From: Tistlia sp040905785
Lineage (GTDB): Bacteria > Pseudomonadota > Alphaproteobacteria > Kiloniellales > DSM-21159
DNA: 64,000 bases
Direction of reading: 5' to 3'
Assembly: GCF_040905785.1 (NCBI RefSeq)
Contig: NZ_JBBDQW010000025.1
Coordinates: 92,341 to 156,340, forward strand
Part shown: positions 32,063-41,072 of the stretch, piece by piece
How positions within the stretch are numbered: the first letter of the stretch is position 1
Layout of the letters: every line of letters starts with the position of its first letter
Made by a program: the position numbers and the translations under genes
Notes under the pieces: model-generated
Database searches by the model: none
What the model was told of the DNA's origin: nothing
What the model saw: only the letters and a program-made list of their open reading frames with translations

Positions 32063-33069
32063 CGCAGCCTCGGGTTCAGGGCGTCGCGCAGCCAGTCGCC
32101 CAACAGGTTGACGGCCAGCACCAGGACGACCAGCACCAGGCTCGGAAAGATCGTCAGCCACCACATGCCCGAGAACAGCACGCCCTGGCCGAGCCGGATC
32201 AGCGTCCCCAGCGAGGGCTGGGTCGCCGGCACGCCGACACCGAGGAACGACAGCGTCGCCTCGGTCAGGATGGCGATCGCCAGGGTCAGGGTCGCGATCA
32301 CCAGCACCGGGCCGGTCACGTTCGGCAGCACGTGGCGCAGCATGATCAGGATCGGGTGGATGCCGATGACCCGCGCCGCCTGGACATACTCCTTGCCCTT
32401 CTCGACCAGCGTCGAGCCGCGCACCGTGCGGGCGAAGTTGACCCATTGCGAGGCGGCGATCGCCAGGACCAGGATCGGCAGCTTGAAGGCCTGGTGGGTC
32501 TCGGCGTTCATGAAGCCGCGGCTGACCCCGTCGATCAGCAGCGCGATCAGGATCGCCGGGAAGGTCAGCTGGATGTCGGCGACGCGCATGATGACCGAGT
32601 CGAGCTTGCCGCCGACGTAGCCGCTGACCAGCCCGAGCAGGGTCCCGAAGACGGCGGCCAGGACCACCGAGGCGAAGCCGACCTGGAGCGAGATCCGGAG
32701 GCCGAACATGATCGCCGAGAGCAGGTCGCGGCCCTGCTCGTCGGTGCCCAGCGGGAAGCGCGGGTCGGGCTCGACGATGAAGCCGTTGTCGTCGAAGGTC
32801 GAGCCCATCGGCGGAAAGCGCGCGTCCATCAGGTTGATCGACGAGAGGTTCAGCGTGTTGAAGGGCGCGATCCAGGGCGCCAGCAGGGCGACCAGGAACA
32901 GCACCAGGGTGATGAAGGCCGCGAACATCGTCAGCGGCGAGCGCCTGAAGGAGTGGAAGACGTCGCCCTCGAGGAAGCGGCGGCCGCCGTCGAGAATCCG
33001 CCCGCCCATGCCGGGCGAGACGCGGACCTCCTGAGGGTTGAGCGCCATCGGTCGGCCCCTTTCGCTCAA
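32059..33069 (-). CDS. ABC transporter permease, DppC type
   Basis: 336 aa with six membrane spans. DppC signature PLGTDEQGRDLLSAIMFGLRISLQV, the long first periplasmic loop (INLMDARFPPMGSTFDDNGF) and the EAA loop VEKGKEYVQAARVIGIHP. ATG 33069 overlaps the stop of the DppB-type gene (ATGA). An ATG at 33048 behind AAAGGGG is a possible alternative start. Its stop also overlaps the next gene's start. Confidence 0.93.
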   Translation of the reverse strand: MSERGRPMALNPQEVRVSPGMGGRILDGGRRFLEGDVFHSFRRSPLTMFAAFITLVLFLVALLAPWIAPFNTLNLSSINLMDARFPPMGSTFDDNGFIVEPDPRFPLGTDEQGRDLLSAIMFGLRISLQVGFASVVLAAVFGTLLGLVSGYVGGKLDSVIMRVADIQLTFPAILIALLIDGVSRGFMNAETHQAFKLPILVLAIAASQWVNFARTVRGSTLVEKGKEYVQAARVIGIHPILIMLRHVLPNVTGPVLVIATLTLAIAILTEATLSFLGVGVPATQPSLGTLIRLGQGVLFSGMWWLTIFPSLVLVVLVLAVNLLGDWLRDALNPRLR

Positions 33070-34052
33070 TGGGCCGCGCCGCCGAGGGTCTCGGCGCGCA
33101 GGCGTGGGTCGACGGCGTAGTAGAGCAGGTCGACGGTCAGGTTGATCATCACGAAGAAGAAGGCCATCAGCATGAGGTAGCAGGACATCACCGGGATATC
33201 GACGAACTGGATCGCCTGAAGAAAGAGCCGGCCCATGCCGGGCCAGGCGAAGACGGTCTCGGTGATGATCGAGAAGGCCAGCAGCGAGCCGACCTGCAGG
33301 CCCATGATGGTGATCACCGGCACCAGGGTGTTCTTGAGCGCATGGCCGTAGTTGATCGCCCGGTTGCGCAGGCCGCGCGCCTTGGCGAACTTGATGTAGT
33401 CGGTGCGCTGCACCTCGAGCATCTCGGCGCGGACCAGGCGCATGATCAGGGTCAGCTGGAACAGCGCCAGCGTGAAGGCCGGCATGATCAGGTGGCTCCA
33501 GCCCTGCAGGGTCAGCAGGCCGGTCTCCCAGAACCCGAGATCGATCGTGCCCTGGCGCCCGAAGGTCGGCAGCCAGCCGAGCCAGACGCCGAAGATGAGG
33601 ATCATCAGGATGCCGATCACGAAGGTCGGCAGGGAGATTCCGATCAGCGACACGCTCAGGAACACCCGGCTGAGCGCGGCGTGCCGCTTCAGGCCGGTGT
33701 AGACGCCCATCGGCACGCCGAGCAGCAGCGCCATCAGCGCAGAGATCAGGACCAGCTCGATGGTCGCGGGCAGGGTCGTCGCGATCAGCTCCTCGACCGG
33801 CTTGCCCATGCGGTAGGACAGGCCGAATTCGCCCTGGACCGCGTTGCCCAGGAATTTGACGAACTGCACAGGCACCGTGTCGTTGAGGCCGAGCCGCTCG
33901 CGCAGCGCGGCGCGCTGCTCGATGGTGGCCTCGGGCCCCAGCATGTTGTTGACGGGATCGCCGGTGAAGCGGAACAGCGCGAAGCTGATGATGCCGACCA
34001 CGAGCATGACCAGCACGGCCTGGAACAGACGCTGGACGATGAAGGCGAACAT
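33066..34052 (-). CDS. ABC transporter permease, DppB type
   Basis: 328 aa, six membrane helices. Starts FAFIVQRLFQAVLVMLVVGI, has FRFTGDPVNNMLGPEAT and the docking loop VQRTDYIKFAKARGLRN. Coupled to the DppC-type gene by ATGA overlap. It follows the binding-protein gene after a 124-bp gap that contains a strong terminator-like hairpin, so permease expression is probably lower than that of the binding protein. Confidence 0.94.
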   Translation of the reverse strand: MFAFIVQRLFQAVLVMLVVGIISFALFRFTGDPVNNMLGPEATIEQRAALRERLGLNDTVPVQFVKFLGNAVQGEFGLSYRMGKPVEELIATTLPATIELVLISALMALLLGVPMGVYTGLKRHAALSRVFLSVSLIGISLPTFVIGILMILIFGVWLGWLPTFGRQGTIDLGFWETGLLTLQGWSHLIMPAFTLALFQLTLIMRLVRAEMLEVQRTDYIKFAKARGLRNRAINYGHALKNTLVPVITIMGLQVGSLLAFSIITETVFAWPGMGRLFLQAIQFVDIPVMSCYLMLMAFFFVMINLTVDLLYYAVDPRLRAETLGGAAH

Positions 34053-34117
34053 TGGGGGCTGTGCCGTTCGGTTGCGGGGTCTTTGGTGCGCGACCGCCTC
34101 CGCAGGCGGCCGGTCCG

Positions 34118-34157
34118 AAAAAGCGACGGCCCGGGCGTCAGCAGCGCCCGGGCCGTC
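34118..34157 (-). terminator. Terminator/attenuator between binding-protein and permease genes
   Basis: Read on the minus strand: perfect 13-bp stem (34157-34145 with 34137-34125, core GACGGCCCGGGCG), 7-nt loop, then GCTTTTTC. It lies 19 bp after the binding-protein stop and 65 bp before the permease start. It probably lets some transcripts end and keeps the binding protein in excess. Confidence 0.82.
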
Positions 34158-34176
34158 CGTGGGGCCCTGAAGGGCC

Positions 34177-35772
34177 CTACTTCATCGTGACGTAGCGCAG
34201 GTCGACGTCGTTGAAGGGACGCTGGATCACCTCCTCGACGGTGTCGCTCCGCACGCCCCAGGCCAGGGCCTGCTGGTGCAGCGGAAGATGCCCGACGTCG
34301 TCCTTGTGGATCTGCATCGCCTCCGCGATCTTGGCGTTGCGCTCCTCCTCGTCGACGGTGACGGCGATCTCGTCCGTCAGCTCCTCGACCTTGGGATTGC
34401 TGTAGCGACCGGAGTTCCAGGCGCCCTGGCCGTCACCGTCGATTGTGATGATGTTCTGCAGCATGTTCAGCGCGTCGTAGGAGCCAGGGGTCCAGCCCAG
34501 CATGTAGAAGCTGGTGTTGTTGCCCTCCGCCGAGCCGATCTTGTTGAAGTGCAGCGACTTGGTCTGGGCGTTCAGGGTCACGCTGATCCCGATCCGCTCG
34601 AGCATCGGCACCACAGAGGTGCAGATCGCCTCGTCGTTGACGTAGCGGTCGTTCGGGCAGTCCAGGGTCACCGGGAAGCCGTCCGCGTAGCCGGCCTCGG
34701 CCAGCAGCTTCTTCGACAGCTCGGGGTCGTGCTCGTAGGGGGTGTTGAGGCTCTCGTCGAAGCCGTTGATGCCCGGCGCGATCATCAGGCCGGTCGGCGC
34801 CGAGGCGCCGCGCATCACGACGCGCTGGATTGCCGTCAGGTCGATGGCGTGGGCGAAGGCCTTGCGGACCCGGACGTCCTTGAAGGGATTCTTGCCGGAG
34901 CCGGGCATGTCCAGCAGCTCGTCGCGCCACTGGTCGAAGCCCAGGAAGATGGTGCGCAGCTCGGGGCCCTGGAGCACCTCGACGTTGGGGTCCTGGCTCA
35001 GGCGCTGCACGTCCTGCAGCGGCACCGGGTACATCAGGTCGATCTCGCCCGACAGCAGCGCGGCGACCCGCGTCGCGTCGCTCGGGATCGGCGTGAAGAC
35101 CGCCTCGGTGACGTTGGTGGTCAGCTGGTCGGCGCCCCAGTAGTCGGGATTGCGCTCCAGCACCAGGCGATTGTCCTGAACCCACTCCTTGACCTTGAAG
35201 GGTCCGGTGCCGTTGGCGTTCAGGTTGGCCCAGTTGGTCTTGCCGGCGCCGCGCACCACCTCGACCGCGTTGTTCTCCTCCATGAACTCCTGATCGACGA
35301 TGAAGAAGTTCGGCATGTTGAGGAGCAGGATCGGGTCGGGCCCCTTGGTCGTGATCTCGACCTCGTGGTCGCCGATCTTCTTGACGTCTTCCACGGACGA
35401 GAGCGCAAAGCTCATGTCCGAGGTCTCCTGCGTCTGGCGCTTGAAGGAGAAGACGACGTCGTCGGCGTTGAAGGGGTTGCCGTTGTGGAAGGTGACGCCC
35501 TCGCGCAGCTTGAAGCGCCAGGTGGTGTCGTCGATGCGCTCCCATTCAGTCGCGAGCTCGGGCTCGAGCGAGAGGTCCGGCTTCCGATGGAGCAGGCCGC
35601 CGTAGACGTTGCCCTTCATCGTGTTGGTCGGACCCTCGTTGTTGATGTGGGGATCCAGGCCGAGGATGTCGCCGGTGGTCGCATATCGGAAGGTCTTCGC
35701 TTCGCCGGTGGTGGCGAAGGCGGCGACGGCGGCCAATGCCGCGGCCGTCCACAGACCCGTGCGCAGTCGCAT
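34177..35772 (-). CDS. ABC transporter substrate-binding protein, oligopeptide (DppA) family
   Basis: 531 aa. Signal peptide residues 1-25 (RLRTGLWTAAALAAVAAFATTGEA). SBP_bac_5 landmarks: GLDPHINNEGPTNTMKGNVYGGL, WRFKLREGVTFHNGNPFNADDVVFSF, GTGPFKVKEWVQDNRLVLERNPDYWG and VRVRKAFAHAIDLTAIQ. First gene of an operon with two permeases and two ATPases, i.e. a complete importer. Relatives transport peptides, glutathione or opine-like compounds; the ligand is not predictable here. GGGAG sits just before the ATG. Confidence 0.93.
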   Translation of the reverse strand: MRLRTGLWTAAALAAVAAFATTGEAKTFRYATTGDILGLDPHINNEGPTNTMKGNVYGGLLHRKPDLSLEPELATEWERIDDTTWRFKLREGVTFHNGNPFNADDVVFSFKRQTQETSDMSFALSSVEDVKKIGDHEVEITTKGPDPILLLNMPNFFIVDQEFMEENNAVEVVRGAGKTNWANLNANGTGPFKVKEWVQDNRLVLERNPDYWGADQLTTNVTEAVFTPIPSDATRVAALLSGEIDLMYPVPLQDVQRLSQDPNVEVLQGPELRTIFLGFDQWRDELLDMPGSGKNPFKDVRVRKAFAHAIDLTAIQRVVMRGASAPTGLMIAPGINGFDESLNTPYEHDPELSKKLLAEAGYADGFPVTLDCPNDRYVNDEAICTSVVPMLERIGISVTLNAQTKSLHFNKIGSAEGNNTSFYMLGWTPGSYDALNMLQNIITIDGDGQGAWNSGRYSNPKVEELTDEIAVTVDEEERNAKIAEAMQIHKDDVGHLPLHQQALAWGVRSDTVEEVIQRPFNDVDLRYVTMK

Positions 35773-35899
35773 TGTAGTCTCCCTGTTGCCTCAGTTCAGT
35801 GGCATCCGTTCTGCCGGATACCGCGTTCGCCCCGCTTTTATTGTCTCTGCCGTTCGGAAGTACCGACGGGAACGACCGGGGCCGGCCGTTCTGGAAGCC

Positions 35900-35929
35900 G
35901 TAACCTTGTCGCAGCGAAACTGCGGTTAC
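35900..35929. promoter_or_regulatory. Hairpin in the 257-bp gap before the ABC operon
   Basis: GTAAC at 35900-35904 and CGCAG at 35910-35914 can pair with CTGCG at 35920-35924 and GTTAC at 35925-35929, leaving a CTTGT bulge and a CGAAA loop. It lies between the LysE gene and the divergently read start of the binding-protein gene. Apart from this I see no gene in 35773-36029; promoters are presumably here. Confidence 0.35.
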
Positions 35930-36029
35930 AAGCGGAAATCGCCGCGGCGCACAAGCCTTTGCAATCGCAGGGTCGGCGTTCCCGGCGGCCGGTCGGGGCG
36001 GCTTTCGGCCGCGCGACGGAGGCGCAGCG

Positions 36030-36749
36030 TCAGAACAGCATCATCTCGGCAAAGGAGACCAGCGCGCCGACGCCGAAGCCGGCGACCAGGACCCCGAGCC
36101 CGACGTTGATGAGGCCGATGGTGCGCGGCGGGATGTGGTGCCGGACCGCGGCGACGCCGCCGGTCAGCAGGCTCCACCAGGCCATCGAGCCGGCGAAGAC
36201 GCCGGCGATGATCACGCCGTTGGCGAGCATGCCGGGCGGGCGGTCGTGCAGCAGGCCGAGGCCCGCGAAGACGCCCAGGAAGGCGATCAGCGTCGCCGGG
36301 TTGATGATGGTCAGGGCGAAGCCGGCGACCAAGCCGCCGCCGGCCTTGTCGTACTTGAGCGCGATCGGCGCCGGCTCCGTGTGCCGCAGCTTTTCGATCA
36401 GGCTCCGGCTCTGGCGAATCATGCGGATGCCGAAGACCAGCAGGAACAGGCCGCCGAACAGGCGCAGCCAAGCCTCGTACTCCCACAGGAGCTCGGTGAC
36501 CAGCGACAGGCCGAAGACCGCGCCCGTCGCCAGCAGGGTGTCCGCCACGGCGGCGCCGAAGCCGGTAACCAGGCCGACGACCCACAGCCCCTGCAGCGCC
36601 CGCCGCAGGCAGAGCGCGCCGATCGCGCCGACCGGCACCGCGACCACGAAGCCGCCGACCAGGGATTTCAGGAACAGCACGACGAGCGGCGACACCAATC
36701 GGGGTCCGGGACTGCCAAGGGAAAGGGCGACGAGGTGACGGCCAAGCAA
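36030..36749 (-). CDS. LysE-family amino-acid/metabolite exporter
   Basis: 239 aa, six hydrophobic segments. Typical RhtB/LysE opening FVVAVPVGAIGALCLRRALQ, followed by GLVTGFGAAVADTLLATGAVFGL, then GGLFLLVFGIRMI, the charged loop and AGFALTIINPATLIAFLGVFA. The last helix NVGLGVLVAGFGVGAL ends it. A slightly long N-terminus (about 20 residues before the first helix) leaves the start unsure. Inner-membrane export of an amino acid or related solute. Confidence 0.9.
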   Translation of the reverse strand: MLGRHLVALSLGSPGPRLVSPLVVLFLKSLVGGFVVAVPVGAIGALCLRRALQGLWVVGLVTGFGAAVADTLLATGAVFGLSLVTELLWEYEAWLRLFGGLFLLVFGIRMIRQSRSLIEKLRHTEPAPIALKYDKAGGGLVAGFALTIINPATLIAFLGVFAGLGLLHDRPPGMLANGVIIAGVFAGSMAWWSLLTGGVAAVRHHIPPRTIGLINVGLGVLVAGFGVGALVSFAEMMLF

Positions 36750-36882
36750 GGCCGCCTCCAGCCCCGCCGGCCGATCGCGCCGCCGCCCGGCTCCCGCTCT
36801 ATACCAGCGGGCCGCCGAGGGACGCTACCGGGGAGCGCCCGGCCCGCCCGCTCCGGCGGCGCGGGAGCGACGGCCGCTCGTC

Positions 36883-37491
36883 CTAGTCAACGTCGCTGAG
36901 GCGGCGATGTTCGGGCTGTGCCGCGACTCTTTTCAGCCAGGCGCCGATCGCCGGGTAGGCAGACAGCTCGTAGCCGCCGTCGTCGGCGAGGTGGCTGTAG
37001 GCATAAAGTGCGATGTCGGCGATCGAGTAGCGCTCGCCGACGAGGAAGGTCCGGTCCTTGAGATGGGCTTCCATCACCGCCAGCGCCTGCTGGCCGCGCA
37101 GGCGCAGCTCGGGGAGCTGCCGCCGGCGCGGATGGTCCTCCGGCAGGTGGCGCAGGATGTAGCGGGCGACGGCGACGTAGGGCTCGTGGCTGTACTGCTC
37201 GAAGAACAGCCATTGCAGCACCAGCGCCCGCGCGTAGGCCGTCGACGGCAGGAAGGCGCTGCCCTCTGCCAGGTAGCAGAGGATGGCGTTCGATTCTGCG
37301 AGCGGCCGACCGTTCTCAAGCAGCAGGGTCGGGATCCGGCCGTTCGGGTTGATCGCGAGGAACTCTTCGGTGCGGGTCTCGCCGCGATCGATGTCGAGCT
37401 CGATCCGCTCGTACCGCCGGCCGAGCTGCGCCAGCAGCAGGCGCACCTTGTAGCCGTTCCCGGAGTCCTGGTAGTCGTAGAGCTTGAGCAT
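36883..37491 (-). CDS. Glutathione S-transferase family protein
   Basis: 202 aa, normal length. The thioredoxin-like N-terminal domain (1-80) shows LKLYDYQDSGNGYKVRLLL, INPNGRIPTLLLENG (with the cis-Pro) and LAESNAILCYLAEG, which contacts glutathione. The helical domain has FLVGERYSIADIALYAYSHLA, the N-capping box of GSTs. The residue usually catalytic (Ser/Cys/Tyr near position 10) is in YQDSGNGYK, so a Ser is plausible. Cytoplasmic detoxification role likely; substrate unknown. Confidence 0.92.
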   Translation of the reverse strand: MLKLYDYQDSGNGYKVRLLLAQLGRRYERIELDIDRGETRTEEFLAINPNGRIPTLLLENGRPLAESNAILCYLAEGSAFLPSTAYARALVLQWLFFEQYSHEPYVAVARYILRHLPEDHPRRRQLPELRLRGQQALAVMEAHLKDRTFLVGERYSIADIALYAYSHLADDGGYELSAYPAIGAWLKRVAAQPEHRRLSDVD

Positions 37492-37649
37492 GGCGGCAGC
37501 CCCCTCGCCTTAGAGACCCAGCGAGTTGCCGCCGCCGCCCGGCCGCGCGCAAGATAGAAGTTCTAACCTTCGCCCCAGGAAAATTCGGGTGCAGGTGAAG
37601 TCGGATGCGGGTATGCGGGCGATCCGAGCAAGTGCCCGACCAAGAGGCC

Positions 37650-38144
37650 ATGAGCGACACCCGGACGCCCCTCCCCGACTGCAGGATCCGCCCGGCGACC
37701 CGGGCCGACGCCGGGACGATCGGCGCCCTGGTCCACCGCCTCCTCGCCGGGATCATGGCGCCGGGCCAGGTGCCGCCCGCCGACGTGCTTGCCGAGGCCG
37801 CCCGGCGCCTGTTCGACGAGGGACCCGGCTTCGCCGCCTACCTGGCCGAGGAGGCCGACGGCCGGCCGGCCGGCCTGCTGACCCTGACCGAGCTCGGCGC
37901 CGTCTTCGCGCGCGGCCGCTTCGGCGAGGTCGCGGAGCTCTACGTCGAGCCCGGCTGGCGCTCCCGCCAGCTCGGCGCACGACTGGTCGAGACGGCCGTC
38001 GCCCATGGCCGGCGCGTCGGCTGGACCCGGCTGGAGCTGACCGCGCCCCACGCCGAGGACGCGCCCGACGCCAGCCGCGCCTGGGCCTTCTACCGACGCC
38101 TCGGCTTCCTCGAAGCCGGCCCGCGCATGAAGGTCAAGCTGTAG
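37650..38144 (+). CDS. GNAT-family N-acetyltransferase
   Basis: 164 aa from ATG 37650 (AGAGG close upstream); an ATG at 37605 in the same frame would add 15 residues unlike the family. GNAT core: RIRPATRADAGTIGALVHRLL, VAELYVEPGWRSRQLGARLVETA (acetyl-CoA pyrophosphate loop, here RSRQLGA instead of the common RGxGxG) and WAFYRRLGFLEAG. Acceptor substrate unknown. Its stop codon lies in the palindromic hairpin at 38141-38168. Confidence 0.87.
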   Translation: MSDTRTPLPDCRIRPATRADAGTIGALVHRLLAGIMAPGQVPPADVLAEAARRLFDEGPGFAAYLAEEADGRPAGLLTLTELGAVFARGRFGEVAELYVEPGWRSRQLGARLVETAVAHGRRVGWTRLELTAPHAEDAPDASRAWAFYRRLGFLEAGPRMKVKL

Positions 38145-38168
38145 GAGCGCCGCGCGCGGCGCTCCTAC
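38141..38168. terminator. Perfect 28-bp palindrome, probable bidirectional terminator
   Basis: Arms of 12 bp (GTAGGAGCGCCG and its complement) flank CGCG. It lies between two convergent genes and contains the stop codon of the GNAT gene; the opposing small gene ends at 38184. No long T-run, so termination may rely on Rho, or the hairpin may only protect the transcript ends. Confidence 0.65.
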
Positions 38169-38183
38169 AGCGGCGCACGCAGA

Positions 38184-38531
38184 TCAGTCGGTCTTCATGC
38201 CCTCGATCAAGGTCTCGGCGCAGGAGGTCGCAACCTCGGACTGGTACTTCTCGCTGACGTTGTCGACCCAACCGGCCTCGATAACGAAGTCGTCGCGCTT
38301 CCAGCTGCTCTCGGCCTTCAGCGGCTCGAGCTTCTCCGGCTCCAGCTCCGCCTTGGCGAGGCAGAGCGGGGTTAAGACCTGGACGACCGCCGCCTCCGCG
38401 CTCGCCGTCTCCATGTCGCCCGCGGTGCCGCCGGTGACCCAGCCGCCCCAGGCGAAGCCGATGACGATGGCGGCGGCGGCGCCGCCGGCCGCCCCCCAGA
38501 GCGCGGGCTTGATCCATACCGGTGTATTCAT
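38184..38531 (-). CDS. Small inner-membrane-anchored protein of unknown function
   Basis: 115 aa from ATG 38531, with AGGAGATC at good spacing; the open frame continues to 38621 but lacks a ribosome site. Short lead MNTPVWIKPALW, one Gly/Ala-rich hydrophobic helix (about 13-33: AAGGAAAAIVIGFAWGGWV), then a mainly charged periplasm-side domain of about 80 residues with two Cys (TPLCLAKAEL and VATSCAETLI). I recognise only a recurring alphaproteobacterial layout, not a characterised family. Convergent with the GNAT gene. The 200-bp gap on its other side is less GC-rich than the rest and holds no gene I can see. Confidence 0.65.
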   Translation of the reverse strand: MNTPVWIKPALWGAAGGAAAAIVIGFAWGGWVTGGTAGDMETASAEAAVVQVLTPLCLAKAELEPEKLEPLKAESSWKRDDFVIEAGWVDNVSEKYQSEVATSCAETLIEGMKTD

Positions 38532-38746
38532 GTCGAGATCTCCTGTTCTGGGAATTGCATAGACCAATATCTTCGATCTATTTGCTATGGCCTTGACTAT
38601 CCATACCACAATCCGCCGCAATATGCAGATTAGACTTTTTGGATTCTGGATTCCGGCACCGGAAAACTCGTCGCGCCGCCGGAATTCATTTCGCGAGGTG
38701 GCCGAAATCGCTCGCTCGCCCCGCCTACTCGACCCGCCTACTCCGC

Positions 38747-39556
38747 CTAGTCGAACAGCAGCTGGTCGAGGCCGCGCTTGAGGCCGACGAAGCCGCCGAC
38801 CCGTCGCGCCCCCAGCAGCGTGCCCTGGGCATAGACCGAGGCGTCGGTGCCGGCGTCGTGGGTCAGCTTGAGGCGCGCGCCCGGCACGGTGAAGAGCGCA
38901 TCGACCGAGGCGGTGTAGCTCGGCAGGCGCACCGAATGGACCTGCACGCCGTTGATCGAGCCGCCGCGCAGCTCCTTCGGCCCGATCGTCTGCTCGATCG
39001 GGTGGTCGAGGCGCGGCCGGCGCACCTCCCCCAGCCGCTCGGCCAGCTCCCGGGCGGTGCCGCTGGGGGCGTCGGGCTTGGCCGCCTTGGCGTAGTCGAT
39101 GACCTCGAAGTGCTCGATGAAGCGCGCGGCGATGAGGGCGAAGTGGCTGAGCAGGGCCGCGGTGATCGCGAAGTTGCCGGAGGCCAGCACGCCGCGCCCC
39201 GCGGCCCGCGCCGCGGCGTCGAGCTCGGCGTAGTCCTCGGCGATCAGCCCGGAGGTGCCGACGACGACCGAGACGCCGCGGGCCAGCGCCGTCAGCGCGT
39301 GGTCCTTGACCGCCGAGGGATGGGTGTAGTCGACCAGCACGTCGGCCTCGGCGGCGGCGAGCGCCGCCTCGACCGAGGCCGCGATCTCGAGTCCGGCGGG
39401 CGCGCGCCCGAGCGCCTCGCCGAGGTCCTGCCCGGCCGAGCGGCGCGCGACCGCGCCGACCAGGGTGACGTCCTCGGCATCGAGCGCCGCCGCCGCCACG
39501 GCACGCCCCGTCCAGCCGGTCGCTCCGGCAAGGCAGATCCTCGTCATTTCCTGCAT
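38747..39556 (-). CDS. 4-hydroxy-tetrahydrodipicolinate reductase (DapB) family, non-canonical active site
   Basis: 269 aa, DapB length. N-terminal nucleotide-binding fold CLAGATGWTGRAV (canonical enzymes have GxxGRMG), VVVGTSGL and the substrate signature KPDAPSGTA, which is the DapB hallmark. Just before it, canonical DapB has an E-x-HH-x-x-K stretch with the catalytic His. Here the aligned residues are IDYAKAAK: the Lys next to the signature is kept but both His are lost. The fold is DapB, but lysine-pathway activity is doubtful; it may act on another cyclic imine or imino acid. Convergent or unlinked to other lys genes. The next gene, a class III aminotransferase, is divergent. Confidence 0.78.
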   Translation of the reverse strand: MQEMTRICLAGATGWTGRAVAAAALDAEDVTLVGAVARRSAGQDLGEALGRAPAGLEIAASVEAALAAAEADVLVDYTHPSAVKDHALTALARGVSVVVGTSGLIAEDYAELDAAARAAGRGVLASGNFAITAALLSHFALIAARFIEHFEVIDYAKAAKPDAPSGTARELAERLGEVRRPRLDHPIEQTIGPKELRGGSINGVQVHSVRLPSYTASVDALFTVPGARLKLTHDAGTDASVYAQGTLLGARRVGGFVGLKRGLDQLLFD

Positions 39557-39657
39557 GTCTCCCCTGTTCGTGCCGATCCGGGCGCGGCGTCGCTTGCTGC
39601 CGTTCCAGACGCGGACTAGGCTAGCGCCGTTTCCAACAAGCTTCCGGAGTTTCCGCC

Positions 39658-41046
39658 ATGGCCTCCCGCGCCAATTCGCCCGAGTTCCGCGACGTCGCGG
39701 TCCACCTGCATCCCTACACCAACGCCCGCAAGCACGAAGAGAAGGGCGCCATGGTGATCGAGCGCGGCGAGGGCATCTACGTCTACGACACCGCCGGCAA
39801 GCAGTACATCGAGGGCCTGGCGGGCCTGTGGAGCGTCGCCGTCGGCTTCGGCCAGGACCGCCTGGTCAAGGCGGCCGCCGACCAGCTCGCCAAGCTGCCC
39901 TACTACCACTCCTTCGCGCACAAGAGCCACGAGCCCTCGATCGCGCTGTCGGAGAAGCTGCTGGCGATGGCGCCGGGCGAGATGAGCAAGGTCTTCTATA
40001 CCTCCTCCGGCTCCGAGGCCAACGACACCGCCGTCAAGCTGGTGTGGTACTACAACAACGCGATCGGCCGGCCCGAGAAGAAGAAGATCATCGGCCGGAT
40101 CAAGGGCTACCACGGCATCACCATCGCCTCGGGCAGCCTGACCGGACTACCCGCCAACCACCGCGACTTCGACCTGCCGATCGCCAACATCCTCCACACC
40201 GCCTGCCCGCACCACTACCGCTTCGCCTGGGAGGGCGAGAGCGAGGAGGAATTCGCCAGCCGCCTCGCCGGCCAGCTCGACGAGCTGATCCAGCGCGAGG
40301 GCCCGGACACCGTCGCCGCCTTCATCGGCGAGCCGGTGATGGGCGCGGGCGGCGTGATCGTGCCGCCGGCGACCTACTGGGACAAGATCCAGAAGGTCTG
40401 CCGCAAGCACGACGTGCTGATCATCGCCGACGAGGTGATCAACGGCTTCGGGCGCACCGGCCGGATGTTCGGCAGCGACCTCTACGGGATCGAGCCGGAC
40501 ATGGTGGTCATGTCGAAGGCGCTGACCTCGTCCTACCTGCCGCTCTCGGCCCTGCTGATGAACGACAAGATTTACCAGGGCGTCGCCGACAACACGGCCA
40601 AGATCGGCACCTTCGGCCACGGCTTCACCGCCTCGGGCCATCCCGCGGCGACCGCCGTCGCCCTGGAGAACATCAAGCTCATCGAGGAGCTCGACCTGGT
40701 CGCCAACGCGGCGAAGCAGGGCGAGATCCTGCAGGGCCGCCTGCGCAAGCTGCTCGACCACCCGCTGGTCGGCGAGGTCCGCGGCGTCGGCATGATCGCC
40801 GCCGTCGAGCTGGTCTCCGACAAGAAGACCAAGGCCGGCTTCGACCCGGTCGGCTCGGTCGGGCAGTACTGCTTCGACCGCTGCCAGGAGCACGGCCTGA
40901 TCCTGCGCAACCTCGGCGACGCGCTCGCCTTCTGCCCGCCGCTGATCATCGACGAGGCGCAGATGAACGAGCTGCTCGACCGCTTCGAGAAGGCGCTGGC
41001 GGAGACCCTCGACTGGGCCAACAGCAAGGGCATGGCCGCCGAGTAG
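39658..41046 (+). CDS. Class III (omega-type) PLP aminotransferase
   Basis: 462 aa, full length. Fold-type I PLP enzyme: VFYTSSGSEANDTAVKL (PLP phosphate contact), IIADEVINGFGRTGRMFG (Asp binding the pyridine nitrogen), and the Schiff-base Lys in VVMSKALTSSYLPLSA. The pattern with YHSFAHKSHEP and GTFGHGFTASGHP is that of the aspartate-aminotransferase-family/omega-transaminase branch acting on diamines, beta-alanine or taurine-like amines with pyruvate. Cytoplasmic. Divergent from the DapB-like gene with about 100 bp between, and followed by a strong terminator. The substrate might be polyamine-derived, given the polyamine-type ABC operon 2 kb away. Confidence 0.93.
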   Translation: MASRANSPEFRDVAVHLHPYTNARKHEEKGAMVIERGEGIYVYDTAGKQYIEGLAGLWSVAVGFGQDRLVKAAADQLAKLPYYHSFAHKSHEPSIALSEKLLAMAPGEMSKVFYTSSGSEANDTAVKLVWYYNNAIGRPEKKKIIGRIKGYHGITIASGSLTGLPANHRDFDLPIANILHTACPHHYRFAWEGESEEEFASRLAGQLDELIQREGPDTVAAFIGEPVMGAGGVIVPPATYWDKIQKVCRKHDVLIIADEVINGFGRTGRMFGSDLYGIEPDMVVMSKALTSSYLPLSALLMNDKIYQGVADNTAKIGTFGHGFTASGHPAATAVALENIKLIEELDLVANAAKQGEILQGRLRKLLDHPLVGEVRGVGMIAAVELVSDKKTKAGFDPVGSVGQYCFDRCQEHGLILRNLGDALAFCPPLIIDEAQMNELLDRFEKALAETLDWANSKGMAAE

Positions 41047-41072
41047 GCCGCCTGCCACCCAGGCTTCCGGCG

